Source: Triops longicaudatus (taxonomy: Eukaryota > Arthropoda > Branchiopoda > Notostraca > Triopsidae). From it: a DNA stretch of 64,000 bases. Numbering within the stretch: position 1 is the first letter of the stretch; every line of letters begins with the position of its first letter. The notes under the pieces were generated by a model. The model was not told the DNA's origin. It saw only the letters and a list, made by a program, of their open reading frames with translations, and searched no databases. The position numbers and the translations under genes were made by a program. This document shows, in pieces, positions 1 to 12,900 of this stretch. The stretch spans positions 1 to 64,000 of the forward strand of contig JAGQDJ010000005.1 in NCBI GenBank assembly GCA_022885665.1, read 5' to 3'.

Positions 1-1574
1 TATATATATATATATTATATTGAGTTATTATTATATATAAGAAGATATTCAGCGCGGTCACGTGATGCTGTGGACGTAACAAGGGGAGAGAACAGAATGT
101 GCGGGCACAAAAATCATCGTTTTTCTTGTACGATGGCACGACCTCCTATACAGAACACCGTCCGTGATTTTTTAATCACTATCGCTTTACCGCAAAAGAT
201 TCAAAATACTGCTGCATAGATTTTCACGGAGTGTAAATAATTTATGGTCTACTGTAATGGAAAACAGGCGTTACGCTGTGCCTGTTGTCAGCGTATTCCG
301 CGTGTTTCACGAATATAAAGTAAGAACGAGGATAAAGCAAAAGCTGCAAAAGAATCCTGAGACGTGGGTGGTTCTAAGCACAGATACGCCTATAAAGTAG
401 TTTTTTTCTCCCATTTCCCTCACGATGGGCGGAAGCTTCAATTTTCCCCAAAACATCTTTCTCATGTGCTCTCCTCTTTTTCGTTCTGAGGCTTTTTGTT
501 TCATTCTTAGAATGCACTTCTCTATCGAGTGCTTCTCGCTCACTTTCCTTTACGTGTTTCTTATTCTCTCCCAGAAACTGCTGCTCATAAGGCGTGAGTG
601 GCCAAAAACTCCGCAGCGCGTCTTACGTGTGTGAAAACGTGTCTGCCTTGGCCGCGGTGTGTCAGTTCCATTCTAGCCTTCCAGAGCCAACCTTTTCAAC
701 CTGAAAAATACTAACAAAACCTCACTTTCTGCCGGCGTCAATGCGGTACAACTCCACTTGGCAGAACTTGCGAACTCGTGAACGTGTTAGAGCTGGTTGC
801 AAAGATAGCGTGTCTACCATCTTTCGGGAGAAATTATTCCTATTTTTCTCCTCTTTCGCGTAAGATTCTGTTAAAGGACGGTTTCTAATCCAATAGGCAG
901 TGGGTGCGTTCGAGCTCCAATTTTTGTGTATTTGCTCCTGAACCACCCCCGGAAGATGGTCTTTCTTGAATTTTTAGTGCGACACGCGAGAATGTCTGTT
1001 GAAGCAAATCAATAGTGGCACTTTCGCTGGCACTTTACATTACACTGGGAGCGCGACCTACCATAGATTTGTTTGTGCCCACCCGCTCGCTTTGTTTAAT
1101 TTCGTCTTTTTTTCCTCCTTCTGCCGCTTTCTTGGGAAGAAACAGGAATGGACACTGTTATTTTGTTTAAGGGAGGGCTAGAATTATCATGCGCCCGCGC
1201 TCCCTAGTTTGGCTGGAGGTGGCAGAAAGTGATAGCTGTGGGTGACTAAAGCTCAAATATCTTATCGAACGTAGTCGATGTTCGTGTCAGTGGCTGCACA
1301 GTTTCCTACCAAAGTATTACGTTACCTTACATTATCCCTAGGCAGTTTTGGGTTATACAAAGTAGTGACTCGGTTTTACGACGGCCCATAGTCTATTTTA
1401 GGGTGGTGGGTCCGGGGCCCTCCCACGGTCTGCATTAGCCAACGCTGAGTTATGTCAACAGTGCAACAATTTCGTACTTTGCACAGCTAAAGGCTTGTAA
1501 CCAGTTTCCCACGTTGTTATCGCGTGGAGTCACGTGGTTGTGATGTCTGGCCAGCTGAAGTACCAAAGAGGGGA
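1..1574. other. Upstream region without recognisable gene
   Basis: The first 40 bases are a TA-rich low-complexity tract. An E-box-like site (GTCACGTGA) lies at 57-65. Open frames here are short, on both strands, and match nothing I know. The last part should hold the 5' UTR and promoter of the sulfotransferase gene that starts at 1575; I see no clear TATA box. Confidence 0.5.
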
Positions 1575-2776
1575 ATGAGGCATCCGTGTCGCTTTAAACT
1601 CCACGTGGCACTCTTCGTGGTAACGGTCTATCTTGCTTTGTTCTTCCTCATTCTCCTCTTCACCTTAGACCATGACCCGGACAGTAATTCACAAGTAACA
1701 ATATCGCAGTATCGGTTTTTCTAGGCTCTTATCTCATGTTAACCCTACAGGCCCAGGTGCCGGGAGTGCATCAAATAGTAGGAGCTCGAGGAGCAGGATT
1801 AGACGCGCCCGCTTGGGCCATTTTGCCCGGTCCAAGAGGGGTTTTGCCCAAAGGGCGACCCAGAGCACTGCAGTGGTGCAAACCTTTACGGTTTCAGCCT
1901 CCGGCCAACACTAATACTGTCACGGCGTTGGCGAGCTTCCCTGGCAGCGGCAATACCTGGCTCCGATACTTATTGCAGCAAGCAACCGGTAATTAGTACC
2001 TCTAGGGAAATAAGAAACGGCTCCTACCGTAAATAAGACCTGGAAATTGCTGTTGTTCTCACTTGCTTTTATGAGGCTTCTTATTTCTGAGAGTCAACGA
2101 ATCTCAGGCTAAGTAATGCAAGCCTAAGCGGCTTAGAGACGAGGATCTTTTGTACTACAGTTTTGATCTTATATAATACTCCGATTCTTTTGGCGGTTTT
2201 GAAACAGGAATTCATACCGGGAGCGTCTACAAGGATTACGCGTTGATGAAAAATGGATTTCCTTTCGAAGGCGTGTCGAACGGTTCGGTGCTGGTGGTGA
2301 AGACGCATGAATGGGGTGAAAAAGTGCGGGAATCTTTTCAACGGACTGTATTGTTAATCCGCGAGCCGCGGGATTCTATTCAAGCAGAATTTAACCGACA
2401 AGCCGGCGGGCATATTGGACACGCCTCGCGAGAAAAATACAAGAAAAGGGGAGGAAAACTGTGGCACGACTTCGTGATGACAAAAAGCCAGTTGTGGAAA
2501 GACACTTTATTAGACTGGCTGCAATTCCCCGGCCCGTTACATTTGGTGTGGTACGAAAACTTGCGACAGAACCCACAACGTGAGCTGGAAGACATTCTAC
2601 GGTTTCTGCATTACAATTACACGCGAGCAGATATTGACTGTGCCATGACGCACAAAGCGGGAATTTACCAACGCAAGTCGAGAGATTTGGGTTTCAATCC
2701 CTTCAGTGACGACATGCTTCGGACTTTTAGCCAGTATCAGAAAGAAGTCAATGAGTCTTTGCACGCGCGCATGTGA
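1575..2776 (+). CDS. WSCD-family Golgi-type sulfotransferase (no WSC domain)
   Basis: Three exons: 1575-1694, 1751-1988, 2208-2776 (intron phases 0 and 1), giving 308 aa. Residues about 9-32 form a hydrophobic segment after a basic start, the signature of a type II membrane anchor, so the enzyme should face the Golgi lumen. The PAPS-binding 5' loop FPGSGNTW is at about residues 103-110, split from its continuation TGIHTGS by intron 2. The 3'-phosphate-binding segment LLIREPRDSIQAEFNR follows in exon 3. Both motifs match vertebrate WSCD1/WSCD2 and the Drosophila WSCD-family protein CG9164. Vertebrate members carry two WSC domains between anchor and catalytic part. Here that space is only about 60 proline- and glycine-rich residues. 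The ATG at 1575 was chosen because it directly precedes the anchor; an in-frame start codon at 1524 would add 17 residues. Substrate is unknown; vertebrate WSCD enzymes are described as acting on sialic acid. The gene ends 85 nt from the stop codon of the convergent neighbour. Confidence 0.85.
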
Positions 2777-2861
2777 TATTGGCAGCTGTCAAGAGCCTTC
2801 AAAAACTGTAGGGTGAAGTCTTATTTTTATCTAAGAAAAGCCCCATTATTTGGAGAGAAAA

Positions 2862-4855
2862 TTAGCCACGGGTGGTCCATTCCCTCATCATGTTCCCGTA
2901 ATTGTCCATCGCCAAGACTAGGACACAATGATGGATGCGCTGTAATGATGCCATGGTAGACAAAGGCAGAGTGTAACGTCGAGGAAGATTGCTGATAAAC
3001 TCCCAATGCTGAAGATAGTCGTTGTCCTTGGTACGGAGCTCCACTAAACGAAGCCCCGAGGGTGCAGTAATTTGTCCACTATCCAAAACGGCTTACAGTC
3101 AAACCAATTGTCCTGGCTAGTTCATAATTAAAGCTCACTTGTCGTAGACGATGCTGTCGCTGGGAGATGTGCAATCAGCGGGAGGGTTAAGCCACCTAAC
3201 GAAGCAAGAGAATAATTAGGAAAGACAATCCTTTTCGGTACAGCTTTCCACTTACGGATGATAAGCCAGCAGCACGGCGTTGCTGCGGTGCCAGTACGCA
3301 TTGCCGGCTTCCTTATGAGAGGGCGCGGACGGGGGAAGTTGGGGAGGTTCGTTCCGGGTGGGGGGCTTAATGACTCTTTTGGTGACAGGCTGAATGCGGA
3401 TGGAGACGTGGAGCGGACGTGAAGCTTTCTTCTGCGAACACAAGTTGAGTGAAGTCGCAGTTTGGCTGGGGAAACTGAAAAATCGATCTAGATCGTCGCA
3501 ACCACGGGCCATTATCCCGTAATCCACATGACCGAGATCTAAGGTGTGGCCCAGCTCGTGCAAACTTGCCCCGAGGGTGGTGGCATAACAGCCACCCCAA
3601 GTCCCACTAAAAACCGAAGGCAATCAAGGGATTAAACCTATTTCAGGTGGACTTTTAGTTGTGGAATTCGTTTGCATGCGTACCGAAAGGCGCTATCATC
3701 CATAAACTCCGACGCTACAAATGCGGGATTGGTTAAACTAAAGGCGAGTTGGTCCAAGTAGCTCGCCCACGTGTAAAGACACGGCGTTCCGATTAACGCC
3801 AGGCCCCCTGTCCCGTAGGCTGCGTACGCTTTCGTATTGCCCATCATGCTTAGGTACTTCTGGTATCCCAAATAAATAAGAAACGTCTTTTAAGCATTGT
3901 AGGAAAGCCGATCGAGTTTGACTGCATCGCGAAATGGCATTGTGTATGCGTTGGCACCAACTGACCTAACACGCAAAACGGTCTACATACAGCGCTTTTT
4001 TGCCACGTGGCAAAAATAGTGATAATTTCGGGGAGCACTTTCCTAGTCAAGTTTCGCAGTCAAAATGTACAACAAATGTAAAACTGGAGAGGAAACTATT
4101 TTTGAAGCCAAAGTACTTTAGAAAATATACTTAGAGAAAAAATAAAAGATCAAGTACAAAAGAGACTCCTCTAAATTTACTTGTTCTAAAGAAGCGGATG
4201 CGTTCGAAGGGTTGTCCGGTTTTCGGTACATCGTACAGGATAAAAACGCCAGCACTTTCTCATTTTCATTAATATAACCTTCTACCAGTAATTCTTTGGC
4301 TACGCCTTCCCATATTTCTTCTCCACTTCGGTTCCAAAATTCTTCTTTATTCCACTTGCTTCGAAATACGTGACACACTTTCTCATCTGTCTTGACGAAG
4401 TCAAACGTCTTGCGACCAAAGCCTTGTTCTTTCATGCGTTCGCCTGTTAAAGTTTGCAACAGCTGGGCTCCTAATTCGATTTTGGCAATCGCGTGTTCGA
4501 CCGTATTAAGTCCATCATCGGGGGACTGAAACCGGCCTTCATCTCCGTGAGGAATTACATATAGAACACGCACAAATTTATTACGTGGCGTGATAGGTTC
4601 GTAGATTAGTTCGAGTTCCTCAAGAAAAGAACACCCGTCACATTGAAAGTCGATACGTTGTGTGCCCAGCTTGAGATCTACGATGCATTTGAACTGCCCG
4701 CCCACGACTGGCCAATGGGAAGATATCCTGCTGGATGTAACTCGGATTTGGTTCGGGCTAGACGTTGTTGTCGAACCAACCCGCCCAGAAATGAATGCGA
4801 GTGGATAGGGAAATATGTCACCGTTGCACACATTGTTAAATTTGATCGGACCCAT
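2862..4855 (-). CDS. Zinc metallopeptidase, YIL108W-like (Metallopep family)
   Basis: Five exons read right to left: 4855-4181, 3859-3684, 3606-3256, 3195-3139, 3078-2862; phases 0, 2, 2, 2; 491 aa. The zinc site HELGHTLDLGH is at residues 300-310 (HExxHxxxxxH, the long metzincin-like form). It is preceded by SAFRGTWGGCYATTLGAS, created exactly by the exon 2/3 junction, and by GTGGLALIGTPCLYTW. The N-terminus (NGDIFPYPLAFISGRVG) and the late motif APSGLRLVEL also fit the putative peptidase family of yeast YIL108W. Yeast YIL108W is about 700 residues with an extra C-terminal jacalin-like part, which I do not see here. No signal peptide is visible, so a cytosolic protein is likely. The fourth exon is only 57 nt and is the least certain. 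Function in animals is unknown to me. It is tail-to-tail with the sulfotransferase and head-to-head with LIS1. Confidence 0.82.
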
Positions 4856-5896
4856 AACATTAGTGAGAATGACGAGGTAGAATTACTAGAAAACTTTAGA
4901 ATTTGCACATTTAATAAGCATACGTTCAGGCCATCCTAACCACTGATGTGTTTACTGAATCACAAAACCGGGCAGCGTTTTGGTGCGCCTGCGAAGGTTA
5001 TTGATCCCCCGCTTTTCACCGACGGAATTCTTCCCACTTGGCTGGCGTTTACAGCGTTCGGTAAACTTTTGTCGTCAAGTCATTACATTTTCTAACATTT
5101 TTCTAAGGAAAGCACCTTCTTTGTATCAAGAAGCAGTTCAAGTTCGGTATAACATTTTTAAATTGAGACCATCACTATTTTTCTTGTGAAAAAAGTGATC
5201 AAACTCTAAATTGCTCAACTTGGCAACGTTGTGTTGTATGTGTGTGTCAAAGGCCAAGTAACGTCAAAAGCCAGGGAGAGTTTATTGTTTTGGCGAGCTT
5301 CTGGCTGCTTTTGCTGCACAAACCATTGTTAATAAAGTGAAATTAGTGTTGAGATCAGTGGAGGTCAACTCCTTTTCGCGTAATAAGGTAAGACGCAGTT
5401 TACTTGTCGTCGAAAAGCTGACATCTTTCATTATTGGTCAGTAGCACCAGCACAACCTGCGGTAAACAGAAAAAGGAGGGTGTTTTTCCCGTTTACGTCT
5501 CTGAAATATTTCATTTACAAAAACAAGCTATTCAAATGTGACGTTTTCGGGTTTAAAGTATAAGTAATTGAGTTATTGCATACGACATAACGGGGATAAC
5601 AGGGCAATCAATTAAAAGAACCAATGGGAATAAGTTTACAGTTTTCATATAAAATTAGTTCAAGAGCCAGAAAAACGCGTAGCAGTCAGCATCAATTTGA
5701 TAACAATTTGAAGACCTTCAAGTGTCTTACACTTAGTATTCTCTAATATTTTCATATATTTTGTTTACATCGATTTGTTTTGAGACGGGTATTCAGCTGT
5801 CTTGCGTTTAGCGATGTAACATTTCACAGTAAGGAGCGGTTACTAAAGAATATCTTTTTCTCTTCCAGGAGGACCTAAAAAGATAGAAGGATGAAA
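4856..5896. promoter_or_regulatory. Divergent promoter region, metallopeptidase / LIS1
   Basis: About 1 kb separates the two divergent start codons. A strong donor (TAATAAG|GTAAGA, intron start 5388) and a strong acceptor (pyrimidine tract plus CAG, exon start 5869) suggest a 481-nt intron in the LIS1 5' UTR. The first non-coding exon would end at 5387. I see no coding capacity or repeat. Core promoter elements could not be assigned. Confidence 0.5.
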
Positions 5897-8672
5897 ATGG
5901 TGCTATCTCAACGGCAAAGGGATGAGCTGTAAGTTTCTAGTGTATCTTTATGCGTTTTGTTAAGATAACAGCTAAGGAAGTAAAATATATATTTGACTAA
6001 TGCCTTATTTAAATTTGCAGCAACCGTGCCATCGCGGATTATTTGCTCTCAAACAATTATATGGAGTCGTTGGAGGCGTTTAAAAAGGAGATAGATTTGC
6101 CGGACGAGTCAGATAAGAAATACAACGGTCTGCTTGAAAAGAAATGGACGTCCGTCATCCGCCTCCAGAAGAAAGTCATGGAACTGGAAAGCAAGCTTTC
6201 TGAAGCTGAAAAGGAATACATTGCGGGAGCACCGACACGAGAAAAACGCAGTCCGTCAGAGTGGATCCCACGGCCACCCGAAAAATATACTTTAACCGGC
6301 CATCGTGCACCTGTCACCAAAGTATGAGCTTATAATCTCGACCTTCCAGCCGGGTACATTGACACGAATTATTCATTTATCTGTCACAGGTTGTTCTGCA
6401 CCCAGTGTTCTCTCTCTTAGCGTCAGCCTCCGAAGATGCGACAGTCAAAATTTGGGACTACGAAACTGGCGACTATGAACGCACCTTAAAAGGGCATACA
6501 GACTCGGTCCAAGACGTGGCTTTCGATGCAACTGGCAAGTGGCTAGGTAAATGAGCAAAATACTTCACTCTTTATATATTTTTATGCAAAATGTATTTAA
6601 TGACGTTTCCTTTCTTTGAATAGCGTCTTGCAGTGCGGATATGTCCATCAAGCTGTGGGACTTTCAGAGCTACGAGTGCGTTCGCACGCTGCAAGGTCAT
6701 GACCACAATGTGTCGAGTTTGTGTTTCATGCCCTCTGGTGATTTCTTGCTCTCGTGTTCCCGCGACAAAACCATCAAGTTCTGGGAACTAGGCACGGGTT
6801 ACTGCGTAAAGACGCTGACCGGCCACCGAGAATGGGTTCGCATGGTGCGAGTTAGCGCCGACGGATCCTTAATCGCGTCGTGCTCCAATGACCAGACCGT
6901 CCGCGTCTGGGTCACGGCCACCAAAGAGTGCAAAATAGAGCTCAGAGATCACGATCACGTTGTCGAATGTATTGCCTGGGCTAATGAAGCAGCCGGAGCC
7001 GCCATTAGCGAAGGAGCAGCGTCCACAGACAATCGCAAAGGCTCACATGTGGGTCCGTTCCTCGCTTCCGGCTCTAGGGACAAAACCATCAAGGTAATTG
7101 AATATTGAGTAGCGAAGTAATCATGTGGTATTGCCCAGAACATCTTCTAAGGTCTTAAGCGTTACATCATACACTATAAAAGCTATTGGATGTGTTCAGG
7201 CTCACTTCGGTTCGCCCGTTCAAATTTCGTTAACTTCTATATAGTTAATTTACGATGATTGACGGGTTATGGTGCAGTTTAAAAGGGATGTGATGAATAA
7301 GTGCTTATAATTGAACTTCCGTACGGCAACAGGGCAGTCATTCTTATGCGTAAACTATATGTAATACGAGACCCGCCCTGACTTAGGATACCTCTTCTAC
7401 CCGCGTTTGACGTAGGTCATAAAAGTAAAACTCAAAGCATGCATAGGAAAAGCAGAGGTAGACAACCTGCTCGCACGTGCTGTTCGTGGCCCGCGAGTTC
7501 ATCTTGTCCGGCCTGCGGCACTTGAAATATAAATTACATATGATGTAATATGAGCAACTTAAAAGTACAAAGGAGCATAAAGTCCCCAATGACTTTTGTG
7601 TGTAAAGAGTTAATTACCGTTTTCGTTAGATTTAACTATTCATTTTCTTTCACAATAAGCTAAAATCATTTTGATTAAGAATCAAATCTGTCAACCGTAT
7701 CCTGCAGACTTTGTAATGGCCCGTGGCCATTGTAGCTTACAGCAAATTTATTTGAGTTTAAAAAGTAATTGTATCGTTGATAAAATGCGGGTACCAAGCA
7801 TGAGCTATTGCGTGGTCCACGTGCCCGTTTCTGGTGGTATAGTTTTAAAAAAGGATGTTATGGAATGCGTTGCAGCCTAGTTTGCGTACCTGTTTTCTAT
7901 AAAGGTTTCACTCCAGTGGAAGTAATATTAGCGTACTTGTTGAAAAATGAGCCAAATAAAGTTCCATTCTAAATACGCAGCAGTTGCGTGAGAGGTTGAC
8001 CTAAGAAATATTCTTCTGTTTTAATTTTCGTCGCAGCTTACGCATTATGAGCACGAATTCTTGTCAGTGTACTGTATTCGTAGAGAAGATATATTCGTTC
8101 TTACCTTTTACTGTGTTGGGATTGAGAATGGTCACCATTTAGACGAGTTCTGTAAAGTAGTTCTATGTTTGTATCTTTATGCTCTGCAACGCGATATTGA
8201 CGGAAAAACAGTTAGAGGGCAAGTGTTAGTCACGGTTAGTAGATTCGTAGCGTGATAAAATACTGTTAAATGAAGGAATAAGCTTGCTATTGACTAGTCT
8301 GGTTAATTGCTGCACGTCTGTTTTCTTCTTTGACGAAATAGGTCTGGGATGTCGGGACGGGCCAGTGCCTGTTTACTCTAGTGGGACATGATAATTGGGT
8401 ACGTTCGTTGCTGTTCCATCCCGGGGGAAAATTTCTCTTGTCAGCCTCAGATGATAAAACTATCCGCGCGTGGGATTTACGTCACCGACGTTGCGCTAAG
8501 ACAATTGAAGCTCATCAGCATTTCTGCACATCTATCGGTAAAACTCATAAAAAATCTTGACGAAGACTTAGTGTTGTTAACAATTATTTTGATCGCAGAT
8601 TTCCATCGTACTGCGCCGTATGTGGTGTCCGGAAGCGTGGATATGACGGTCAAAGTTTGGGAGTGCCGTTAG
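5897..8672 (+). CDS. PAFAH1B1: LIS1 / PAFAH1B1, dynein regulator
   Basis: Six coding exons: 5897-5928, 6021-6321, 6390-6546, 6624-7093, 8342-8537, 8599-8672; phases 2, 0, 1, 0, 1; 409 aa (vertebrate LIS1 has 410). The protein starts MVLSQRQRDEL, identical to vertebrate LIS1. A second in-frame ATG two codons upstream (5891) is also possible. It has the LisH dimerisation motif (about 7-39), a short coiled coil (EKKWTSVIRLQKKVMELESK) and seven WD40 repeats that keep diagnostic strings such as GHDHNVSS, TGHREWVRMVR and CSNDQTVRVW. It ends VKVWECR. Known role: LIS1 binds the dynein motor ring, works with NudE/dynactin in nuclear migration and spindle positioning, and is the non-catalytic subunit of PAF-acetylhydrolase 1B. 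Intron 4 (1,248 nt) is much longer than the other coding introns (68-92 nt). The 3' end faces the convergent kinesin gene. Confidence 0.97.
7094..8341 (+). other. LIS1 intron 4, no nested gene seen
   Basis: This is the one long intron of LIS1. It separates WD repeat 4/5 coding exons at SRDKTIK|VWDVG. Short open frames occur on both strands, but none resembles a known protein and none is flanked by convincing splice sites. It may hold regulatory sequence; I see no defined site. Confidence 0.6.
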
Positions 8673-9988
8673 TAATATTTCCGCGTAGGAGGAAGGGGAC
8701 AAATTTCGTTCCCTCTAAACCATGCAGCATAAAGTTTTAAATTTTCTTGTCTGCGACCTTTTGCAGCTCAGAATTTATTGCCCCTCCTTTTCTCTTAGTT
8801 TAAAGTCTTCTTTCCCTTTTATCGACTGAACAGTTAACGTGAACCCCGTTTATTCGGCTGTGATGAATCGTAAAAACAAAACAAAAAACTGGCCTTCCAC
8901 TCTTGGCTCCTCCCTCTCATTGTTTTGCACCGGCGGAAGACGAAAGTTGAGACGGTCTAGAAGAGAACTTTAAGTAAACGGGACTCATTGAAGCTTTTTT
9001 TTTTTTTTTTTTTTTCACCTTTAGCCGGCTAGTAAACTTTTGGTAGGTTAGCTTAGTTCTGTGCCAAAATTTCGCTTCTTTAATTTTTACATTGCGTTAA
9101 CCTTCTCTTTCAGCTTTTCTTAACCGTTACTCATGATTCTCGGAGGCACCCAGTTTGGGAGGGATGCGAGGATTCGAAAGAGTTGGGAGGCCTTTGAATT
9201 GTATAAAATTTTGCTGAAGTTGCGTTCATTTGACTATTTTTCCGCGAATTTCTGCAAATTAATCTTCACCTGGTCTGTTCGCAGTTTGCGGCTTTTGGGG
9301 TTAACTGCTGTAACAGGACATTTCACACATGTTGTACATTGGTTCCGATGATTTCCCACTCGTAGTACATACTTGAGAAAGCATCAAAACTTGTAGGCTG
9401 CCAGTTGTGGGATTTTTTCTTTCTATAGATCATCCTACGATTTTAATTAGGCTAGCTTCTTCTCCATTACCAACCTTAAGTGGTTACGTTCATTACAGTA
9501 AAGCGATTTTTTTGCGCATATTAAAACGAAAAGTGGTACCAGGAAACAGTGAAAAGTGAAAAAAAACAGGATTTTTAGAGCCTATTGTTTTTTCTTTTTT
9601 ATGTGAAGGCTGTTTTTCGGCTTTCAGTGTGGCTAATTATTGCGTTCGTGAAAAAGAGTTCAACCAAACAACATTCTTCTTTCTCTATTGTATCACTTAC
9701 TATGTTGTGGTGGACGACAAAAAGTAACGTTGGTTAAATTATATGTGTGCTTGTACAGTAACGAGCTGTAGATGGTTTTTCAACCGTATTTATTTTATTC
9801 AATCTTTAACCATATTTCATCACATTGTTATGTCGAATTGTTGTAGAGTGCAGGTCACAGAATTTTCACTCGCGGGTTTGCGATTCTCTTCAAGGTTTTC
9901 TTATCTTTACAATACCAAACTTCAACCAGGTAAAAGTTATTTTACAATCTCATACAGGTTACCTGCACTTGGGAGGCCACGTGCAGTA
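8673..9988. other. Convergent intergenic region with poly-T tract
   Basis: This is the 3' flank of LIS1 and of the kinesin gene. It contains an uninterrupted run of 21 T at 8995-9015 and a candidate minus-strand polyadenylation signal (TTTATT on the plus strand) at 9789-9794, about 195 nt past the kinesin stop codon. No gene is recognised. Confidence 0.55.
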
Positions 9989-12900
9989 TCATTTTTTAGA
10001 TGGCGCCTTCACCGTTTTAGAATTTTTGGTCGGAGCTTTGTCTTTAGGTTTGTCTTTGGTGGTTTTCTTAGCGCTCTGCTTCTCATCTTTTCGTCCGCTT
10101 CCGGTGAGGTTTTTCATCCCAGGGATGAAATTAAAGTCGATTTTTAGGTCCGTGAGACGTTTCTTTCTTAGTTGCTGCAGTTCAGCTGAGTGGCGGCGCT
10201 GGTGTTGGCTTAAGTAAGGATTTGCTGTGTCCGGCTTATCCAAACCGCGTCGCTTCATTTCCTTGCTGACATCTTCGGGCAGGTCGCCGTCATCCGGTAT
10301 TTTGGTATACCCAATCAACGAAGAATGCTATAATTTATTTTAGAAATTTATTTTGGGATACAAGTTAGGTAAGTTTTTGACAGTATTTGACTTACTTTTT
10401 GGAGGGTGAAACTTTGGCTGAGAGGTGTACTAGTATACAAGTTCGATACAGAAGAAGATCGCTTTTGCTCTGATTTCAGGTCCTCGCTGTTGTAATTAGC
10501 GCTTAACCATTCGGCAGAGTGCGATGGGCGCGGGTGAAAGACGTATGGCGTCTGACTTCGTTCTTTCAGCGTGGTGGGTTTTTGTGAGGGATTTTCTAGT
10601 TGGCGCAGCAATCGCTCGTTTTGTCGCGCTACGGCTTCGGCGTCCCGTAAAAGGGCGTCTCGAACGTTGTACAGGTCGGCGTTTTCGCTCCGCAAAGCTT
10701 CATTTTCCGATAATAAGCTGCGCAGCAAATCTTGTGCCTCATCTGGAGGTAAATCTGAGAGTCTAGGCGTTGGAATTGATGGGTGACCTGAGTAACCCAA
10801 CGACAGGATTTAACCCTCTGTGCGAGTGAAATAATAATTAGTGGCACAGTACTTTGATCATGGGCGGGTTTCTTTGTGCTGGCTATTTGGTGGGATCCCA
10901 TGTCGACCAATGAGCGTAAGTGGGCGTTTTCTTCCTTCAGGGCATGAACTTCTCGTTTCAGACTGAGAATCAGCGCCTCGCGTGGATCCTGAGATGGTGT
11001 TTGTCGCGTGTGAATAATAGTTGGATTAAGAAACCATGCTAACTTGAGGTTTTGTTTCGAATGTTACCATGACAATGACGGGTTTGTTTCGTATGTGCTT
11101 GGCACGCGCGGCATATCGCAAAGTGTTCAAGGTTTCATTCATATTAAATTTGGCAGGCGAAATGCAAGCGATCATTAGGGTCACACCATTGCCTGCCAAG
11201 CTGTCAGCCAGTAATTTCGTGAGTTTCGAGTCCCGGTACGGGATGTGAGTACTGCCGCGCTGTTTGCGGTTGTCACTCAATTGCGAAATGCAGTAACCCA
11301 GTACCATCAAGCTTTTATTAATATTATTGGCTTCTTCTAAAGTTTTCCCTTGGCTGAGCGTTTTTTTAGTCATTTCGCTACCTGCCAAGTCGACGAAATT
11401 AATTTTTCCGTGCCGACTTAAGTACACCCCGTCTTCCGCCTAACGATTTTTTTTATTTATTTAATTTTTGTTGCGAAAAATAATGGTAGTCAATTTATCA
11501 AACTTCGGACTTTGCCTTTACCTGTGCTTCAGAGATGACGTGGACTGTTAACATGGTATGACTTCTACTCGAATATTCATTCATGTTATGGCTACCGACA
11601 GCCCGATTTCGCATGCCTGTATTTTACTCATGATTATTTAGTAGGTCTTCCCATCACAGGAGCTTTTACCTTCTTCCAGAACTGCGAGCAAGTCATCGAA
11701 CTGCTCGCACTCGACAGTAAACAAGTTTTCGACATAAAATCCTCGTAGCTTTTTTGACCACCGGACGGCCAAAGGCTTTTTCACTGTCCCTGGGTTGAGC
11801 AAATCGATGACCTAGCAATAGTTATGACTCATAAAGGTATTCAGAGCATTTCTAACAAAGTCACGTGGTACTTTTTCGTTGTAAATCTCCAAGAACGACG
11901 CTTTCAGAACGAAGGTGAAATCCTGCCGATCGCGCAATTTGTCAAACAAATATACAAAGCAGCGGTACACGAGGCCATGGTCTTCAGAAAAGGGATCGGG
12001 TTTGTCGTCAAACTGTGCGAAAGCGACAAAAGAGATGACTGATTATGTCCTTGACCGGCGATATCGACCTCGCACTTACCAAGTGAGGTGGTCCCGTCAG
12101 GGTGTGCGTTTTCCCTGAACCTGTTTGACCGTAACAAAACACGGTAGTCGAAAAACCTTCGGTGGCCATGTCGAGTAAACGCGTGACACCCGAATTCTCG
12201 AACGCTTCCCCCTGTTTCACGTCCGAGTCCAATACCGCGTTAAAGGTGAAACTTTTGGGACCTTGGTCGGGACCAGGATTGATGACGATTTGTTTACGGG
12301 ATGGTATGCTGGCCACGTGTTCTTCACCGTTCTTTACCTCACGTTCGTTCATGGGCCGTACCCTGCATACAAAATTGCGTTACTTTTTGTTGTTCTTGTA
12401 TGGATTTGTTCAACAATAATGGGTTACCGAACGACGACGCTAATGTTGTCGACACCGTCTTCGGTGTCGTTAAGCGAGTTGAGCGAACCCGAGAAACTTT
12501 TTTCCAACGATCCAGATCTAATAATAGGCGTGAGAAATAAGTCAACGGTAGGGAAAGTATCGGTAGGTGCCCTAATGATATGTGACATGCATGCTAAGGC
12601 TATATATGAAGCACGCTCATATCCGTACAAGACATCATGCAAAACCTCGGTTATGACGGGCTGTTAAACAGGCTCCGCCCTCTAGAGCGATATGTGTTGA
12701 TCTACTTTTATTCCCTATTCCAAGTCTAATTGAGGTTCAAGTATAAAGAGATGTGACCCTAATCTTAAAGGCATTGTTATAATTCGAAGTAGACTACAGC
12801 ACGTTGTCATGATAATTATTCCTCAATTTTATTCCATTGTACGTTATATGTTTTTAAATTGAGTCAAGTTAGATTTATATGGAAAGTGCTGTAGTTTTAA

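Noticed and set aside
9743..10217. Two overlapping plus-strand open frames of 130-134 codons
   Set aside because: They are antisense to the last KIF12-like exon, which has the coherent lysine-rich C-terminus and matching splice phases.
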